Shown here one piece after another: positions 35,431 through 49,770 of a stretch of 64,000 nucleotides of DNA. Each line of letters starts with the position of its first letter. Positions within the stretch are counted from its first letter, which is position 1. Below the pieces are notes generated by a model that saw only the letters and a list, made by a program, of their open reading frames with translations, ran no database searches and was not told the DNA's origin. Origin of the DNA: Bilabrum cf. latius (lineage: Eukaryota > Bigyra: Bicosoecida > Bigyra > Bicosoecida); the NCBI GenBank assembly GCA_965178125.1, contig OZ237738.1:1302001-1366000 (forward strand). Reading direction: 5' to 3'. The position numbers were made by a program, and so were the translations under genes.

Positions 35431-37638
35431 TCACCACGGCTCTTTACCACCCCCCTTTACATACCCCGAAGCCCCCCTTTCAGTCGCTCCCTGCCCCTCG
35501 CCCTCCTCCTCCTCCTCCTCCTCCTCCTCCTCCTCCTCCTCCTCCTCCTCCTCTCCCGCGCACGCCCCCATGGCGGCATACAGCACCCGGGCTGCGATGA
35601 AGAACACCGCGATGCTCATCAGAGTGTTGATCACGGCGAGAGTGCTATCGCTCATCTTCCCGAAGAGGAACCAGTCAAGCAAGAAGGATGGCAGCCAGAA
35701 CACCAGGTTGTACACGGTCAGCCCCAGCACGATGGCAACAACTTCCAGGCCGAACCTCCAGAGGAGGTCCATCGTTCCCGCCGGGCGGTGCTGGGGCTGC
35801 CCAGGGTACAACGGAGGAAGCAACCCAACCGAACCTTTCCCGCGCTTGACCACCACCTCACTGCCCCCGCTTCGTTGTTCCCTGGGCAGCTCGATCCCCA
35901 TGCTCGCGATGTAGCCCAGATCCCTCCACATATACAGCAGGGTCAGGGGCGCCACCTGCACGTTTCCCGACAGCTGCGAGTTGGCTCGGTTGGACCAGGG
36001 CAGTCGCAAGGGAGTGTCTAGAGCCTCCCACGACTGCAAGATGACCCACACCACGAGACACCACACGCCCAGGGTGACCGTCACCAGCAGCACCCGCAGC
36101 CACGAGTCCTCTCGATCTGTAGGGTCCTCCTCCTCCTCCTCTGCCCTCGCCCTCACCCTAGCCCCGTCTAGTCCAGTGCTCTGCTGGGGTGTGCTTCCGT
36201 TGATCCCAATCGCACTGTCAGGCGAGGTGTTGGTGGCGATGCTCAATGGCACCATGCGTGCCCCGCTGGAGGCATGCCCCGTGTCACCATCGTGCTCATG
36301 CCCCGTGTCACCATCGTGCTCATGCCCCGTGTCACCATCGTACTCATGCTCCTGTTCCTTGCCCTCGAGCAAAGGGGCAGCCGCACCACCGGCCCCGCCT
36401 TGCTGCCTACCGCCCGGCGCCTCACCCTGGGGAACAAATGACACGACCTCGCTCGGCCTGGGCCGGGTCACGATACGGGGTAGGACGGTGGGCGCCGCGC
36501 CGGCTCCATCGGCTTCGCTGCCGTTGCTGTTGGCAGACAGCGAGAACGAGTGCACGTACGAGGGCAAGAAGGTAAACCAAAGCGCCCGTCCGAGCTGTTC
36601 TTTGGACTCGGGATCGAACCCGATCGAAGGTTCGCTCTTCAGGAGCGCGTCCATGGAGGCCACAGCGGTGGCCAGGTTCGTCACCACCAGCCTCCCACCA
36701 GGCCGGAGCACCCGAGCCAGCTCCTGCATGCAGTGCACCCTGACCGCCTCCCTGTGTTTGGTCGGCATCTCGCGTTGGTTGAGCCAGGGGGACGACATCG
36801 CGAACGGCCAGACAACAAGGTCCACCGAGTTGCTCTCCAGCGGCAAGGAGCGCCGGGGATCCGTCCTCAGCAGCCGCACGGACCCTGCGTATTCCTGGGG
36901 AGAGTCCCAGAGCTCGCTGTCGGCGTCGTCGCCAGCGAACCTCTCAGCGTCTCGGCGAACGTTCTCTTTTGTCCACCCCGTCGACTCCCGGTTCAGTGAG
37001 GGGATGCCCCACGCGTCCATGGCGATGACCGTGCCGGGCGAGCTCTTCGAACCAGGACCGCGAAATGCGCCCGTGCCGTCCAATGTAGCCGGATTGCCGC
37101 TTGTTGCTGGTTTGAGGCCCCTCTTTCTCTCCCTCTCCTGTCTCAGAGATGCCAGCCGCCAGAGGACGGGGTCCAGGAAGAGGCCCCGGCCGGCGCCCAA
37201 CAGAAGCACTACAGGAGGGCGCACTTGCTCGGGTCCAGCTGCAAGCTGATCCGGGCTCTAGAATCTATCTTGAGTTGGGTAGTTGTTGTCTGCAGTACTG
37301 GTAGCGACCTCTGCCAATTCTGGCGCGATGTACTCGGTGGGAATAGCTTGCCCGAGGCCGTAGCGCGTGCACGGCCGGAAGCACTGGAATGCCATCATGA
37401 GCACACCCGTCCAGGTAAAGAGCATCGGAGCGATAGGCAGCCCGCCAATTGAATAGAACTGGGACTGGCACGCAAACTGCGGCGCACTCTCGCGAAAAGC
37501 GAAGAATAACAAGCACGGTGCGAAGGTGAGGCAGATACCAACACCGGTGACGTACTCAATGAGATAGCTGCCGCCCGTTCCGTAGTTAGATTCAGCCTTC
37601 GGAGATCTCCGCGGCGCGCACAAGTGTGTATTTTCCAT
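35431..37638 (-). CDS. Multi-membrane-segment class I methyltransferase
   Basis: One frame, 735 residues, ATG at 37638 to TGA at 35431-35433, with a single TAG at 37258 (DRF-X-SPDQ). The N-terminal part has two to three hydrophobic segments (GVGICLTFAPCLLFFAF, APMLFTWTGVLMMAFQ). A SAM-binding Rossmann domain follows: VVLLLGAGRGLF (motif I), VIAMDAWG, VDLVVWPFA and ELARVLRPGGRLVV. After a low-complexity region there are further membrane segments (about 36080-35600) and a Glu run, then a short basic tail. Substrate unknown. Placing motif I after an N-terminal membrane region depends on reading through the TAG. Three tandem 24-bp units lie at about 36272-36345. Confidence 0.7.
35496..35555 (-). 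repeat. CTC/GAG triplet repeat (Glu run)
   Basis: About 20 consecutive CTC/CCT triplets on the plus strand encode an uninterrupted Glu tract near the C terminus of the methyltransferase. Length polymorphism is likely. Confidence 0.8.
36272..36345 (-). repeat. 24-bp in-frame minisatellite, about three copies
   Basis: Near-identical 24-base units in the methyltransferase gene encode repeated EHDGDTGH octapeptides. The unit is a multiple of three, so copy changes keep the frame. Confidence 0.8.
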
Positions 37639-38012
37639 TCTTAGATATAACTAAATGCACACGCAAATGCAGAGCACAGACAGTGTTGCTACTGCTCCGG
37701 TAGCCTGACTTATGGGCTACACGCCGCTCTCATCCCAACACCGGCCTGTATCTATCTAAGATCCATTAGAATGGCAGCCATGGCCCATCATTGGAGCCAA
37801 GTAGACAGGAAACAGGATGACTGCCTTGACCCTAGGTGGTTCCGGTTTGGACTTCAGAGTCCACCGGTGCAAGCTGAAGTCTGTTGGCTATTCTGCTGCT
37901 AAAAGAAGAGTATATGCTGCAAAACCATGAGCATTGGTACAAGCATCATATCAGTAAGTACAGCATCCAGTACTCGCACGCGATTGCTCGCAAGCCAGCT
38001 AGTAGCGGCTCA
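37639..38012. other. Intergenic, RING-RAWUL B 3' end to methyltransferase promoter
   Basis: 374 bases, relatively AT-rich. No gene or repeat seen. Confidence 0.6.
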
Positions 38013-38321
38013 TCAGCAGAGGCCAGGGGGCAGGTCCTGCGGGTCGACCAGGCCGTCTGCCCCGGTCATGGTCATCCACCACTCGCCGTCGGTGCTATGG
38101 CTACGGACTGACGTAGCACTGGTGCTCGTTGAGGTGATCCACGAGCTTGACCCGAACTCGGGGTCAACGCACACTGGCTGGAACCTCCGCTTCCTCCTGA
38201 TCTAGATCTGGGGGGTGTCCTCGGCTGTCGGCTTGCCCTCGACCGCCGACGGGTTCGTCTTAACTGAGGCTTCATCTATATCCGGCATTTGGACGAGCAG
38301 GACATCACCGCCTCTAGGTGC

Positions 38322-38354
<33 letters not shown>

Positions 38355-40328
38355 GCCAGGTGCAAAACCCCCGATACAGGTCTCGGCTGTCTTCCCATTG
38401 AGAGTTCCATCCGCCAGAGTGCCGCTGCATGAGATAGCTTGCTTCTTGGGAAGGGTCTTAGCCAAGACCGTAACCGTCTTCTTTGCCTGGGCGCCAGCAC
38501 CCCGGGATGTGCTTGTGGGCTTCTGGCTGGATGCTGCTGCGGCTGTGGTGGTGCTCGTGCTGGAAGCTGTCGTAGTCGCTTGAGCCGCGAGATGGTCCGG
38601 CCTGGCAGCGACACCAGAAAGTGCACTATCTGTACCAGCTACGGTTGTGGATGCAGGGACTACGGATGGGGTGCGGTCCCACTCGGCCCACGGCGTGCGG
38701 CAGTCAAACTTCTCCTCTGCATCCACATCGACGTCCTCGTCCTCATCCTCGTCCTCATCTCCTCGCACAACAGTCCCATCGTATGCAAGGCCGAAATTGA
38801 ACCCGAGACCACCCCTCTCATCTTCATCTTCATCTTCATCTTCATCTTCATCTTCCTCATCTTCATCGTCCTCCTCCTCATCCTGCTCACCCTCCCCCTC
38901 CCCGTCCTCGTCATCCTTTTCACCCTCCCCCTCCCCCTCCTCGTCATCCTTTTCTTCCTTTTCCTCACCCTCCTCCTCGTCTGCCCCCTCCTTATTCTTC
39001 CTTGTACCCCATGCACCCCTTGCGGCTGCGAGCAACGCCGCTGCACGTCCTGCACCCTCACCCTCACCTGCAGCGCCGGCCTCTGTACCATCGTCCACCG
39101 CCCCTGCTGATGCCACATCTCGACCTGTCAGTTTCCGTGCGGCCGGTACACTCGTCAGATCCGGTCTCAGCACGCAGTAGGCCACGCGCAGCATCCGGAC
39201 CCGGTGCCCTTTGCTGGTGCTGGCTTGCACGTGCACCGGGTTCGTCTTCATCTTGCGGTAGGCGCGCCGGACCTTCCCCATCCCACGCTTCGTCCTCGTC
39301 CTCGTCCTCGATCTGGAGGCGGTGCTGGAGCTGCGCTTTGAAGCTCTAGGCTCTTCATCGTCGTCATCTTCTTCTTCATCGTCGTGCTCCTTCCTCCTCT
39401 CCAGCTCGGCACGGCTGGCGGCGTGGCCCAGTGCATGCCCCCGGTAGAGCGGCCCGCTGCCTCCCATGCAGACCAACACGTGTTCCGCGGGACATTGAAG
39501 CTGTTCCGCGATGAACCCTTCCACGTTTCGCACCTTAGTGCCGGCGGGGACGGCTCCGAATGGCAGGCCTAGCGCGGTCTTCTCCGCAGGCACAAGGAGG
39601 TCGGCGAGCAGCTCCGTGCTTGCACCGAACGCCTTCAGGTCTTTTTTGTCCGCTGGGACCAGCTGCATTGGGGTCAACTTCGGCTGGATACTCATTGCAC
39701 TGTGCGTTTCGCCGGTCGCACCCGCCTAAGAGGCTCCCCCCGCCGAAACAGAAGCACCTGAGCAAGTGCTCCGGCCACCTGCCGGGTGCTCTGAATGGCC
39801 CTGGCCAGGCACCTCACCGGAAATTGCGCCTGTGATAGAACTGCCAAACACTAGTTTGATCATTTCAGACATTCGAGGATCATGTCTGCGAATGGATTGG
39901 GCGAAGCACGATGGGCATGTCCCACGGTGCGCAAAAGTCGAAGTCGGTGCAACTTTTCCGTGTCGCGATTAAAATGGCGATTCGATCAAACGTTTAGGAA
40001 TACATACTCACAAAAGATGGGAATCGATTGCCAACGGTATTTCTTGTGCTCCATGGCTGCACCCTGGACAGAAGATGGGCACTCCGGTTCTGAGTGACTG
40101 CTCTGCAAGGTCCGTTATGCACTGCCTGCAGAACCTGCAGCCGCAAAGATCCAATACAACGACATCTTTTGGCACCTTGTGGCAGGCTTTGCATTCGACT
40201 AAGTCCGCAATATCTGCCTATGATTGGGCAGATAGGGCAACCACGGAGTTCATGTCCAATATTGCTCTGATTCTGTCCACTACTTCCTACCTAAGCGAAT
40301 ACTCTTGCGCCTCAATCATTGAAACCAT
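38013..40328 (-). CDS. PRC1-type RING finger plus RAWUL-like protein B (PCGF-like)
   Basis: Exon 1 40328-40012 and exon 2 39840-38013 join in phase (317 + 1828 nt) to give 714 residues ending in TGA. TAGs: 40287 and 40218 in exon 1 just before the RING, 39726, and 38202 near the C terminus. The RING is CKACHKVPKDVVVLDLCGCR with FCRQC and FCPGC following, a Cys variant of the usual His position. A region at about 39640-39480 (VPAGTKVRNVEGFIAEQL, then EHVLVCMGG) and a later MLRVAYCVL strand look like a RAWUL ubiquitin-like domain split by a long acidic insertion. The C terminus has an aromatic DGEWWMTMTG stretch. It starts 180 bases from the divergent TPI-GAPDH gene. Confidence 0.72.
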
Positions 40329-40508
40329 AATTTGAATGCACTTAGGTTACTTTGAAAGCAACTGTCTCGCAGTAAAGTTGGCTGTCAGCTGCCGAGTTTG
40401 GAAATGCATGCGATGAGGCATTATCGTCGACAGTCGGCGATTCGATCGGAGCAGGCGCGGCTGGATCCTTCGGCATGGTGCATCTCCCGCGAATCACACG
40501 CAGTAGTC
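40329..40508. promoter_or_regulatory. Bidirectional promoter, RING-RAWUL B and TPI-GAPDH
   Basis: 180 bases between divergent start codons. No canonical TATA or CCAAT element identified. Inferred from gene geometry. Confidence 0.4.
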
Positions 40509-42805
<2,297 letters not shown>

Positions 42806-43086
42806 GCGAGCGCGAGAGCAGGTGCTCCTGGGCGAGCGCAGGCAAGGGCGTCACGGTGTGTATCTTGTTGCAACGAAATCTCATGCTGTACGTATCGCGC
42901 TTCTTGCTGCTAGCTCGTCTGGTAATCCATCGGTATTCTTTATCTCTGCGCCTGACAGCTCGGCCACTCGTACCAAGCGACGGCTTCGGCGGCTTCATCA
43001 AGTTGCCGTGACGAGTGGAGACTTCGGCCCCGACAAATGCCCCCAGCCATAACGCCTTGCGACACATTCAAGTACTCCGCTCGAGA

Positions 43087-44619
43087 ATGTCTTTCTTTGG
43101 AGTCACTGTGACACCGGAGAAGCCAGGATTCATCCGCACATGGCCTAGCTACTGCCTTACCATTCGGATGGCTTCGCTGGAGCAGCCCTCGCACGGGCCC
43201 TGCGTGCTCAGGATCGAGACAAAAAATCAGGATGGAGCCAGATTCGAGTTCACGGCTGCTCATCTAACTAGCAAGCAGCAAGTCTGCAGGTAAGCCCCAG
43301 TTGTACCGTGGTCACACAGTCCAATTTGAGCGGAGAACTTCCGTGCTACTTTGGAATTGCCGCTTGGGCTCGCACTCCTGCCACTCGCTAGTCCTGTTTT
43401 TTTGTTCGTTAGCAGGATTGATCATGTGTTCGGGCCAAACGAGCCCATCTAGCTGTCGGTGGTACCTACGTCCGACAAAGGATCTTCGTCCGCCAGCAAG
43501 TGCGCTGTCACGGTGACAGGCTTCTATGATATGGCCCAGGAAGCCTACAGAGCCACCATTGGACTAGATGATAGCGATGAAGACGAGGATGAAGACGAGG
43601 ATGAAGACGAGTACGACTTGGTAGCCGGTGAAGACGAAGAACTGGACAGTGATGAGGGCAGCGATTCCTCTGGGGCCAACATTGTCAAAGGCGTGGTCGA
43701 GTACGGGGCGCGGCCCAAGCGCAAATCAAGCCAGCGCGCTCGCAAGCGCATCCAGGCCAAGACCCTCGGCTCATCTGGCGCGGCCATGCTCGGGGATGAG
43801 GACGAGGACGAGGAGGACGACGGCGAGTTCGACGGGTCTGCCGCCATGGAGGCGGAGGATGATGACGATGATGATGATGATGATGATGATGATGACGATG
43901 ATGACGAAGAGGAGGAGGAAGACGATCGTGATCTCGAGGAGGAGGGCGCAGGGCCTGTGCAGGGGGGGGCGGTATCGGCAGAGGAGCGCTACAGGCGGTT
44001 GATCGAGGGGGACAGCGACGAGGAAGTCAGCCTGATGGAGTACGCAGGGGAGTTCAAGAAACTGCAGGGGCTTATGATGGGACTGCACTCGGCTGGGAAG
44101 CTGGGGACCGAGCAGGAGGAGGAGGAGGAGGACGACGATGACGATGAGGACAGTGAGGAGGCGAGCATCGGAGCAGGTGCTCCGACCCCCCCCTCCAAGG
44201 CGAGCAAGGGCGAGCAGCAGCACGGTTCGCAGAAAAAGCAAAAGGGCAAGGGAGTGGCTGGATCTGGGAACGAATCGCTCGGGAGCAAGCGCAAGAGGTC
44301 CATGTCCATCGACGAGGCCCCCCCAGGCATCCTCGGGGGCGGGCTGTCCAGCGCCAAAGGACCCTCAGCACCTGCGTGGGGGGAGGGTGACGGCAGCTCG
44401 GGTGCCGGTGCCCTGTGGGGAGATGAGACCAAGGCCGCGGATACAGAAGTCGGCAGTGCGGCCAAGAAGGCCAGGAAGGAGGGCGGGGCCGGGGGCGGGG
44501 GCCGCCGCGACTCCGTGTCGTCCGTGGGCAGCGAGGGCAAGGGCAAGGGCAAGGGGCGCAAGGGCAAGAAGAAGAACAAGAAGAAGAAGAACAGGAACTC
44601 GCTTGGAGGGGGGCTGTAA
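43087..44619 (+). CDS. Nucleoplasmin-like histone chaperone (NPL domain plus acidic and Lys-rich tails)
   Basis: Exons 43087-43289 and 43416-44619 give 468 residues ending in TAA. The first about 110 residues form a nucleoplasmin-like beta domain of the type found in HD2 and FKBP39/46 proteins: MSFFGVTVTPEKP at the start, and the strand EPI-X-LSVV with TAG at 43450, where HD2 proteins read FELS. Long Asp/Glu runs follow (about 43570-43620 and 43855-43930), then a Lys-rich C terminus. No FKBP peptidyl-prolyl isomerase domain is present, so it is closer to HD2/nucleoplasmin than to nuclear FKBPs. Likely nucleolar histone or ribosome-assembly chaperone (inference from family). Confidence 0.75.
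43856..43911 (+). repeat. GAT/GAC triplet repeat (Asp run)
   Basis: An almost uninterrupted run of Asp codons within the acidic tract of the nucleoplasmin-like gene. Confidence 0.8.
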
Positions 44620-44827
44620 TCGATATGCTTTGAATCAAGCCTGGAATTACTCTCGCTCTTTTGCTGACGCCCTAGGTGGACAGCCGACATTGAAGGGCTA
44701 GGTGTGCTTAAAAGCGCACGCAACTTCTGCAAAAATCAAAATCGGGCCCAGTCCACAATTTCAAAGCGAGGCTGTGGCCAGTAGAAGCCTACTCTCTCGC
44801 TGATTCTAATTCGATAAACGGTATCAC

Positions 44828-47800
44828 ATGTCTACACCAGCTGAGAAAGGCGGAAGGCAGGCTAAGGCCACCGAGGACACCCTCGTCAGGCTATGTGAGT
44901 TCTGCCACAGATTTCAGATGGCCCGTATCAGCGCTTGATGACGATTCTTCGGGATCTAGACTACTTGCGTATTTTTTTGGTTATGTTTATTTGGTGACTG
45001 CAAAGGAAAGTGTAATTGTAGCCTTTTCAGGGGAACGGTGGTGGCCGCAGCGCTGGGACAACCAGAGAACGAGTTTTCTGATGCCTCTCGCGCCGGCCGC
45101 AAGGCATGCCTCGAGGGCATCCTCCCACAATACGTTGAATCATTTGCATTGATTGCACACTGATCCGCCAGAGACACATTCAATCGCTGCTGGTGCGCCC
45201 ATCGTTCCTCGATCGCAGGCTCCGAAGGATCTCGAGCCGGCGCCATCTCGACTGTGCTGGAATTCCTTCAGAACAGGAAGTAGCGCGGCGAGTACGACCA
45301 GAGGCATCTGTCTCTGTTCTGTGCGTTCTTGCGTCTCGTGGTCGCCGACCAGGACTCGGCCTCGTACGAAGCGGCCCTGAAGCAGTTCAAGAACCTCCAG
45401 CCGTACTGGAACCCCCACCAGCACCAGGGCCAGCAGCGCCCCCCGCGGACGGAGGAGCTGGTCAAGGCGGTAGAGAAAGCCACCCACTTCGCCCTCGACC
45501 TCGTGGAGGAGCACATCGCCGCCCGCAAGGCCGTCGCGGCCAACTCGGGGCCGGCCTCGGGTGCCGGTTCCGCTGCGCGCGGCGCCGCCGGCGGGCTCGC
45601 CGCCATGAGCCCCGAGGACGAGCTTGAGCTGCTGTGCTCCGTGGGCGAGGGCGCGGACTCTCTGGCCGATGCCGCGCTGGACGCCGGCTTCGAGGGCTTG
45701 TCGCTGCAGGAGCACCTGCTCCAGTCGGCCGGTCGCAAGGAGGCGGGTACGGCGGCAGAGGCTGCCACTCTCGAGTCCTGGAAGAAGCTAGGGGCGCAGC
45801 TGCTACTGCAGGGCCTGCGCGCCATCAGGGGAGACCCCGATTTCGAACCCGTGTACTACACTCTGGCTCGCCGGGGCCTGGCCTTTTGCGTGCGGCACGG
45901 GCTGCAGAGTGACGTGAGACTGGTGGGCTGGCAGCTCCGCACTGACGTGTTCGAGGACATCCCGCGCGTGGACAAGTCCAGGGGCGGATCGGTGCCCGCC
46001 ACCATGCTCAAAGAGCGCGTGGACACGGCCATGGCTCTCTTCAGGGCCCTCCTCGCGCTGGACCAGTTCGGTATGGCGAGGGACGTCTTGCTGCTGCTCA
46101 ACAAGCAGCTGCCCGAGGATGCCGTGGGTAGGCTCGGGGCGGACACCGTATCACGGTTCTTCGGTTGCGTCGCACGGCTCCTGGAGCTGTCCAACTACAG
46201 GCTGCTGCGGGCGTACGCCCTGTGGAGGCAGTACCGTCTGCAGGCAGCCGCGGTGAGCATTCGCAGATCCTCCGAGGGGGACGAGGTGGTGCTCGGGAGG
46301 GCCGCGCTGGCCCTGCGAAAGGAGGAAGACGCGGCGCTCCGCAAGCTGGCCACGCGTGCCATCCTCGCTGCGATCGCGGCTCCTCTGCATGGAGGCACGG
46401 CCGTCTCCGACAACGACGCCAACTACGCCCGGCTGCCCCAGGGGGCCGAGAGGAGCAGGCAGAGGGACGCGGCTCAACGGCTCTCCCTCGCGCAGCTGCT
46501 CCGTGTGGAGGGCGCGGCCTCTCGGCCCGCGCTCCTGCGGGAGGTCGTGGCCGGCGGTCTCCTGGCCGCCGCTGACCCCCGCGCGGCCGAGCTCTTTGTT
46601 CTCTCCGAGAGGTTCTTCGGCCCGCGGCAGCTGGGCGCGCGGGCCGCAGAGGCGCTCAAGGGCATCGAGAAGGAGGTGCTGCCCTCCGGGTCCGGGTCTG
46701 CTGGGCAGCAGGAGGGGGGCGAGGCGGTGCTGGAGGGGGGCGCCGGGGACGAGGACAGGCCGGAGCCCGCCGTGGGCCTGGTCCGGAGGCAGTTTGGGCT
46801 CCGGGTCATCACCCAGGCGGCCGCCACGTACTCTCGCGTCAGGGTGGCCCGCCTCGTGAGGATGACCCGGGCCCTGGGTCTCGGGGAACAGGACGTGCTG
46901 GACCTCATCGTGGGTGCCGTGCAGGCGGGATATCTCGCTGCCAGGATCCACGAGGCCAAGGGATTCGTGGCGTTCGTGGACGGAGGGGCGGAGGCCTCTG
47001 AGCTCGTGGGCGCAAACACGGGACTCGTGGTCGCCGCATCGAGGGCGGTGAGGGAGGCGGCGGCACGGCTGGGGACAGAGGCCGTGGGCGCGCGTGCGGC
47101 TGCCGGAGCCGGCCTGCCGTGCGTGGCGACCGAGGAGGGCCAGACGGTCGAGGCGCTGGCTGAGGGCGCGGGGCAGTCCGCCATGGAGGCGGCGGAGGGC
47201 GAGCGGCGGGACATCGACGCTGCGATGAAGAAGGAGTCCCAGGTCGGGAGGGTGAGGGAGAGGGTCCGGCAGCTGGACGCCGAGCAGAGGCGGCTGCAGC
47301 AGGCCACCAAGAAGGCGGAGCAGGAGGCGGCGCTCGCGCTCGGCAAGGTGCAGACCGCCGAGGAGCGGCTCAAGCGCCTCGAGTCCACGCACGCGAGGCT
47401 GCACCTCCTGGCCAAGGCCGTGCGATCCGCTCGCGCCCTCGAGTCCCTCAAGGACGTCATGCGGAAGGACAACGTGGATGCCGAGCCCAAGACGCACCCG
47501 GACGAGCCCGACATGATCGACCTGCTCAGGGACCTGGCCAGGTACACGGACACGACCCTGCCCCCCGCTGTGGGCGTGGTGGCCCGCGTGCCCGCGCTGT
47601 TCCCCGTGCTCACCCGCTACCTCGAGTACCAGCCGGGGTCGCTGTCCACGGTCAAGGGCTGCGAAGCGGCGCTCAAGGCCCTGGAGGTCAAGGTGAGGCA
47701 GGCCGACAGGGAGCTGCAGAGGATCCGGCACAAGCAGGCGCAGAGCCTGATGACGGACCTGGACTACTTCGTGAGGGCGGTGAGGGACGAGGAGAAGAAG

Positions 47801-49227
47801 TTCCTCGTGCAGGACGGGGCTCTCGAAGCGGCCGGGGGCACTCTGCCAGCGGAGCCCAAGGAGGGGCGGGAGAGGACGTGGCCGGCCGCCGTGGATGCCG
47901 CGGGCGAGCAGCACGTCAGGCAGCAGAACCAGCTGTACCAGCGCGCCACCAAGGCGGAGCAGGACCGCCTGATGAAGATCTACAAGGCCATCCCTGAGGA
48001 GAAGACCATGCGCCAGATGAGGGACGGCGTCCTCGAGGCGCAGCGCCAGCAGCAGAAAGAGAAATACGTGAGATATAGATCGGGCAAGATGGATGGATTG
48101 CCCCCGAGACCGACCGTTGTTGTGTGTGGCGTGTGCTTGCGCGCGCACGCGTGTGCTCCCGTTCAGTGCTGCCCGCTGCCCTGTCGTATTGCCTGCCTGC
48201 CTGCCCCTCCACGTATTGCCGACCCACCGTCTAGAGTCAAGCGGGCCGGTGGCGGCACTCACACGCCCCGGCCCGCTGCCGCGCACAGCGCGGCGCAAAC
48301 GGACGAAGACCGACGCCTCCGGGCATGCCGGTCGGCTGCAGGGTCCGCTTGCGCGCCGGCTCACGCTGGCAGCGCGCGGACGCTTGGCTGATCCGGACCC
48401 CGGTTGGCACGCAGAGGCCAGTCCGGCGGGCAGGGCCTGCTTTCCCAGCCCTGTCCCGTCCTTTTGCCTGGCATACATGCCTCCCGATCTGGGCGGGTGT
48501 TCCTTTTTGCGTTCCGTAGTGGGTTGATGCCGTGGTTTGGTGGTTTGGGTTGTCTAGCTGCTTGCATTGCTCTGTCACCCTTGCCCTGCCCTGCCCTGCC
48601 GCTGACTCCCCACCGATCACCCCTTCCCAACTCCGACTGCTTTTGCTCTTTCCACAGGAACTCAAGGCCCTCGAGGCTCGCGTGCAGTGGCTGCGCAACA
48701 TCAAGCTGCAGCAGCTGAGGGAGCGGAAGGAGAAGGCGGACGAGGCGGAGAGGCAGAGGCAGAAGGCGCGCGAGGACATCGTGTACGCAAGGCCGACGGG
48801 GCAGGGCGGCGTGGGTGGCACCAAGAAGGCCTACCAGGCCCCGTCCAGGGAACAAGCGGCTGCCGCGGCCCAGCAGGAGGACTCGGGGCCCTTCGGTGCG
48901 CTGGCGGGGCCCTCCAAGGCAGACATGGCCTCCAGCTGGGGGAGGTCGTCGGGGCCGTCACAGGCGGCCGGCGCCCCTGCCTCGGCAGCGGCGCCGTCAC
49001 CCTTCAGAGCCAGGCCCCCGGGGGGGGCAGGGGCTGGGGCAGGGCCAGGGCCTGCGGCTGCCGGGCGGTGGCAGCGCAGCGGGCCCCCAGCTGGGGCAGG
49101 GGCAGGCAGTGCTGCCAGCCCTGGAAAGTTCCAGCCCAGGACGGGCGGGGCCGGGGCCGGGGCCGGGGCTGGCGGCTACAAGCCGCCATCGTCGGGTGGC
49201 GGTGGTGGTGGGACCAAGTGGCGCTGA
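44828..49227 (+). CDS. Translation initiation factor eIF3 subunit a
   Basis: Exons 44828-44894, 45219-48067 and 48658-49227 give 1,161 residues ending in TGA, phases consistent. The N terminus follows the eIF3a pattern: helix, FLQNRK-X-RGEYD (TAG at 45281, where animal eIF3a reads His), AALKQFKNL, then a helical region with LELSNYRLLRAYALWRQY and the PCI part (about 46480-46990: LREVVAGGLLAAADPRAAELF, QFGLRVITQAAATYSRVRV, read in parts). A long charged coiled coil (about 47200-48060) and a Gly/Ala/Lys-rich tail match the spectrin-like C-terminal half. The last intron (48068-48657, 590 nt) is long for this window. Known role: scaffold of eIF3 on the 40S subunit. Divergent in sequence, so identification rests on domain order and these segments. 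Confidence 0.75.
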
Positions 49228-49770
49228 ATTGCGCGGGGTTTGCTGCCCCGCGGGTGACATGGCAGTGCAAAGTGCCGGGCTTTCTGGCACTCGGATGTCA
49301 GTCGCATAGAGGTGAGAAAGGCACGCTGCAGAGATGCCCGTCTGCGCGATTCGTTCCCTTCATCAATGCTCCCCTACACTCCGGCCGCGGCGGCACGTAT
49401 ACCCGACCGCCGCAGCCTTTTTTGGGGCGAGCTATACCAACTTTCCAGGCGCGCTGGGGCCCCCTTGCGTGCTCGCACGGCCACAGTGCCAGGCCTCTGA
49501 ACCTGGCACGGCCGTGGGGGCCGGGCTCCGGTGCGTACACGCCATAGTCCTGTATATGGATGCTTGCACGCTCGGCAAGTTTCTCTCTCTTGCTTTTTTG
49601 TGCTCGCAGACCGGTTTTGAGACTGTCTCTGGTTTTGCGTTCCACGTGTAACGTGCAGTTTGACTGGTTCCGGGATCCATTGCCACGCAGTGCACGCACA
49701 CGAGCTTTTGGGTTTGCTCAAGCATTTTACACACTCTAAATCAATTGCCAGCGACCAACTAAATATTAGT
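49228..49770. other. Intergenic, eIF3a to MUB-like
   Basis: 543 bases holding the eIF3a 3' UTR and the promoter of the ubiquitin-fold gene. No gene or repeat recognised. Confidence 0.6.

Noticed and set aside
46151-48478. Minus-strand ORF of 775 codons
   Set aside because: Antisense shadow of eIF3a. No domain, and composition reflects the complementary codons.
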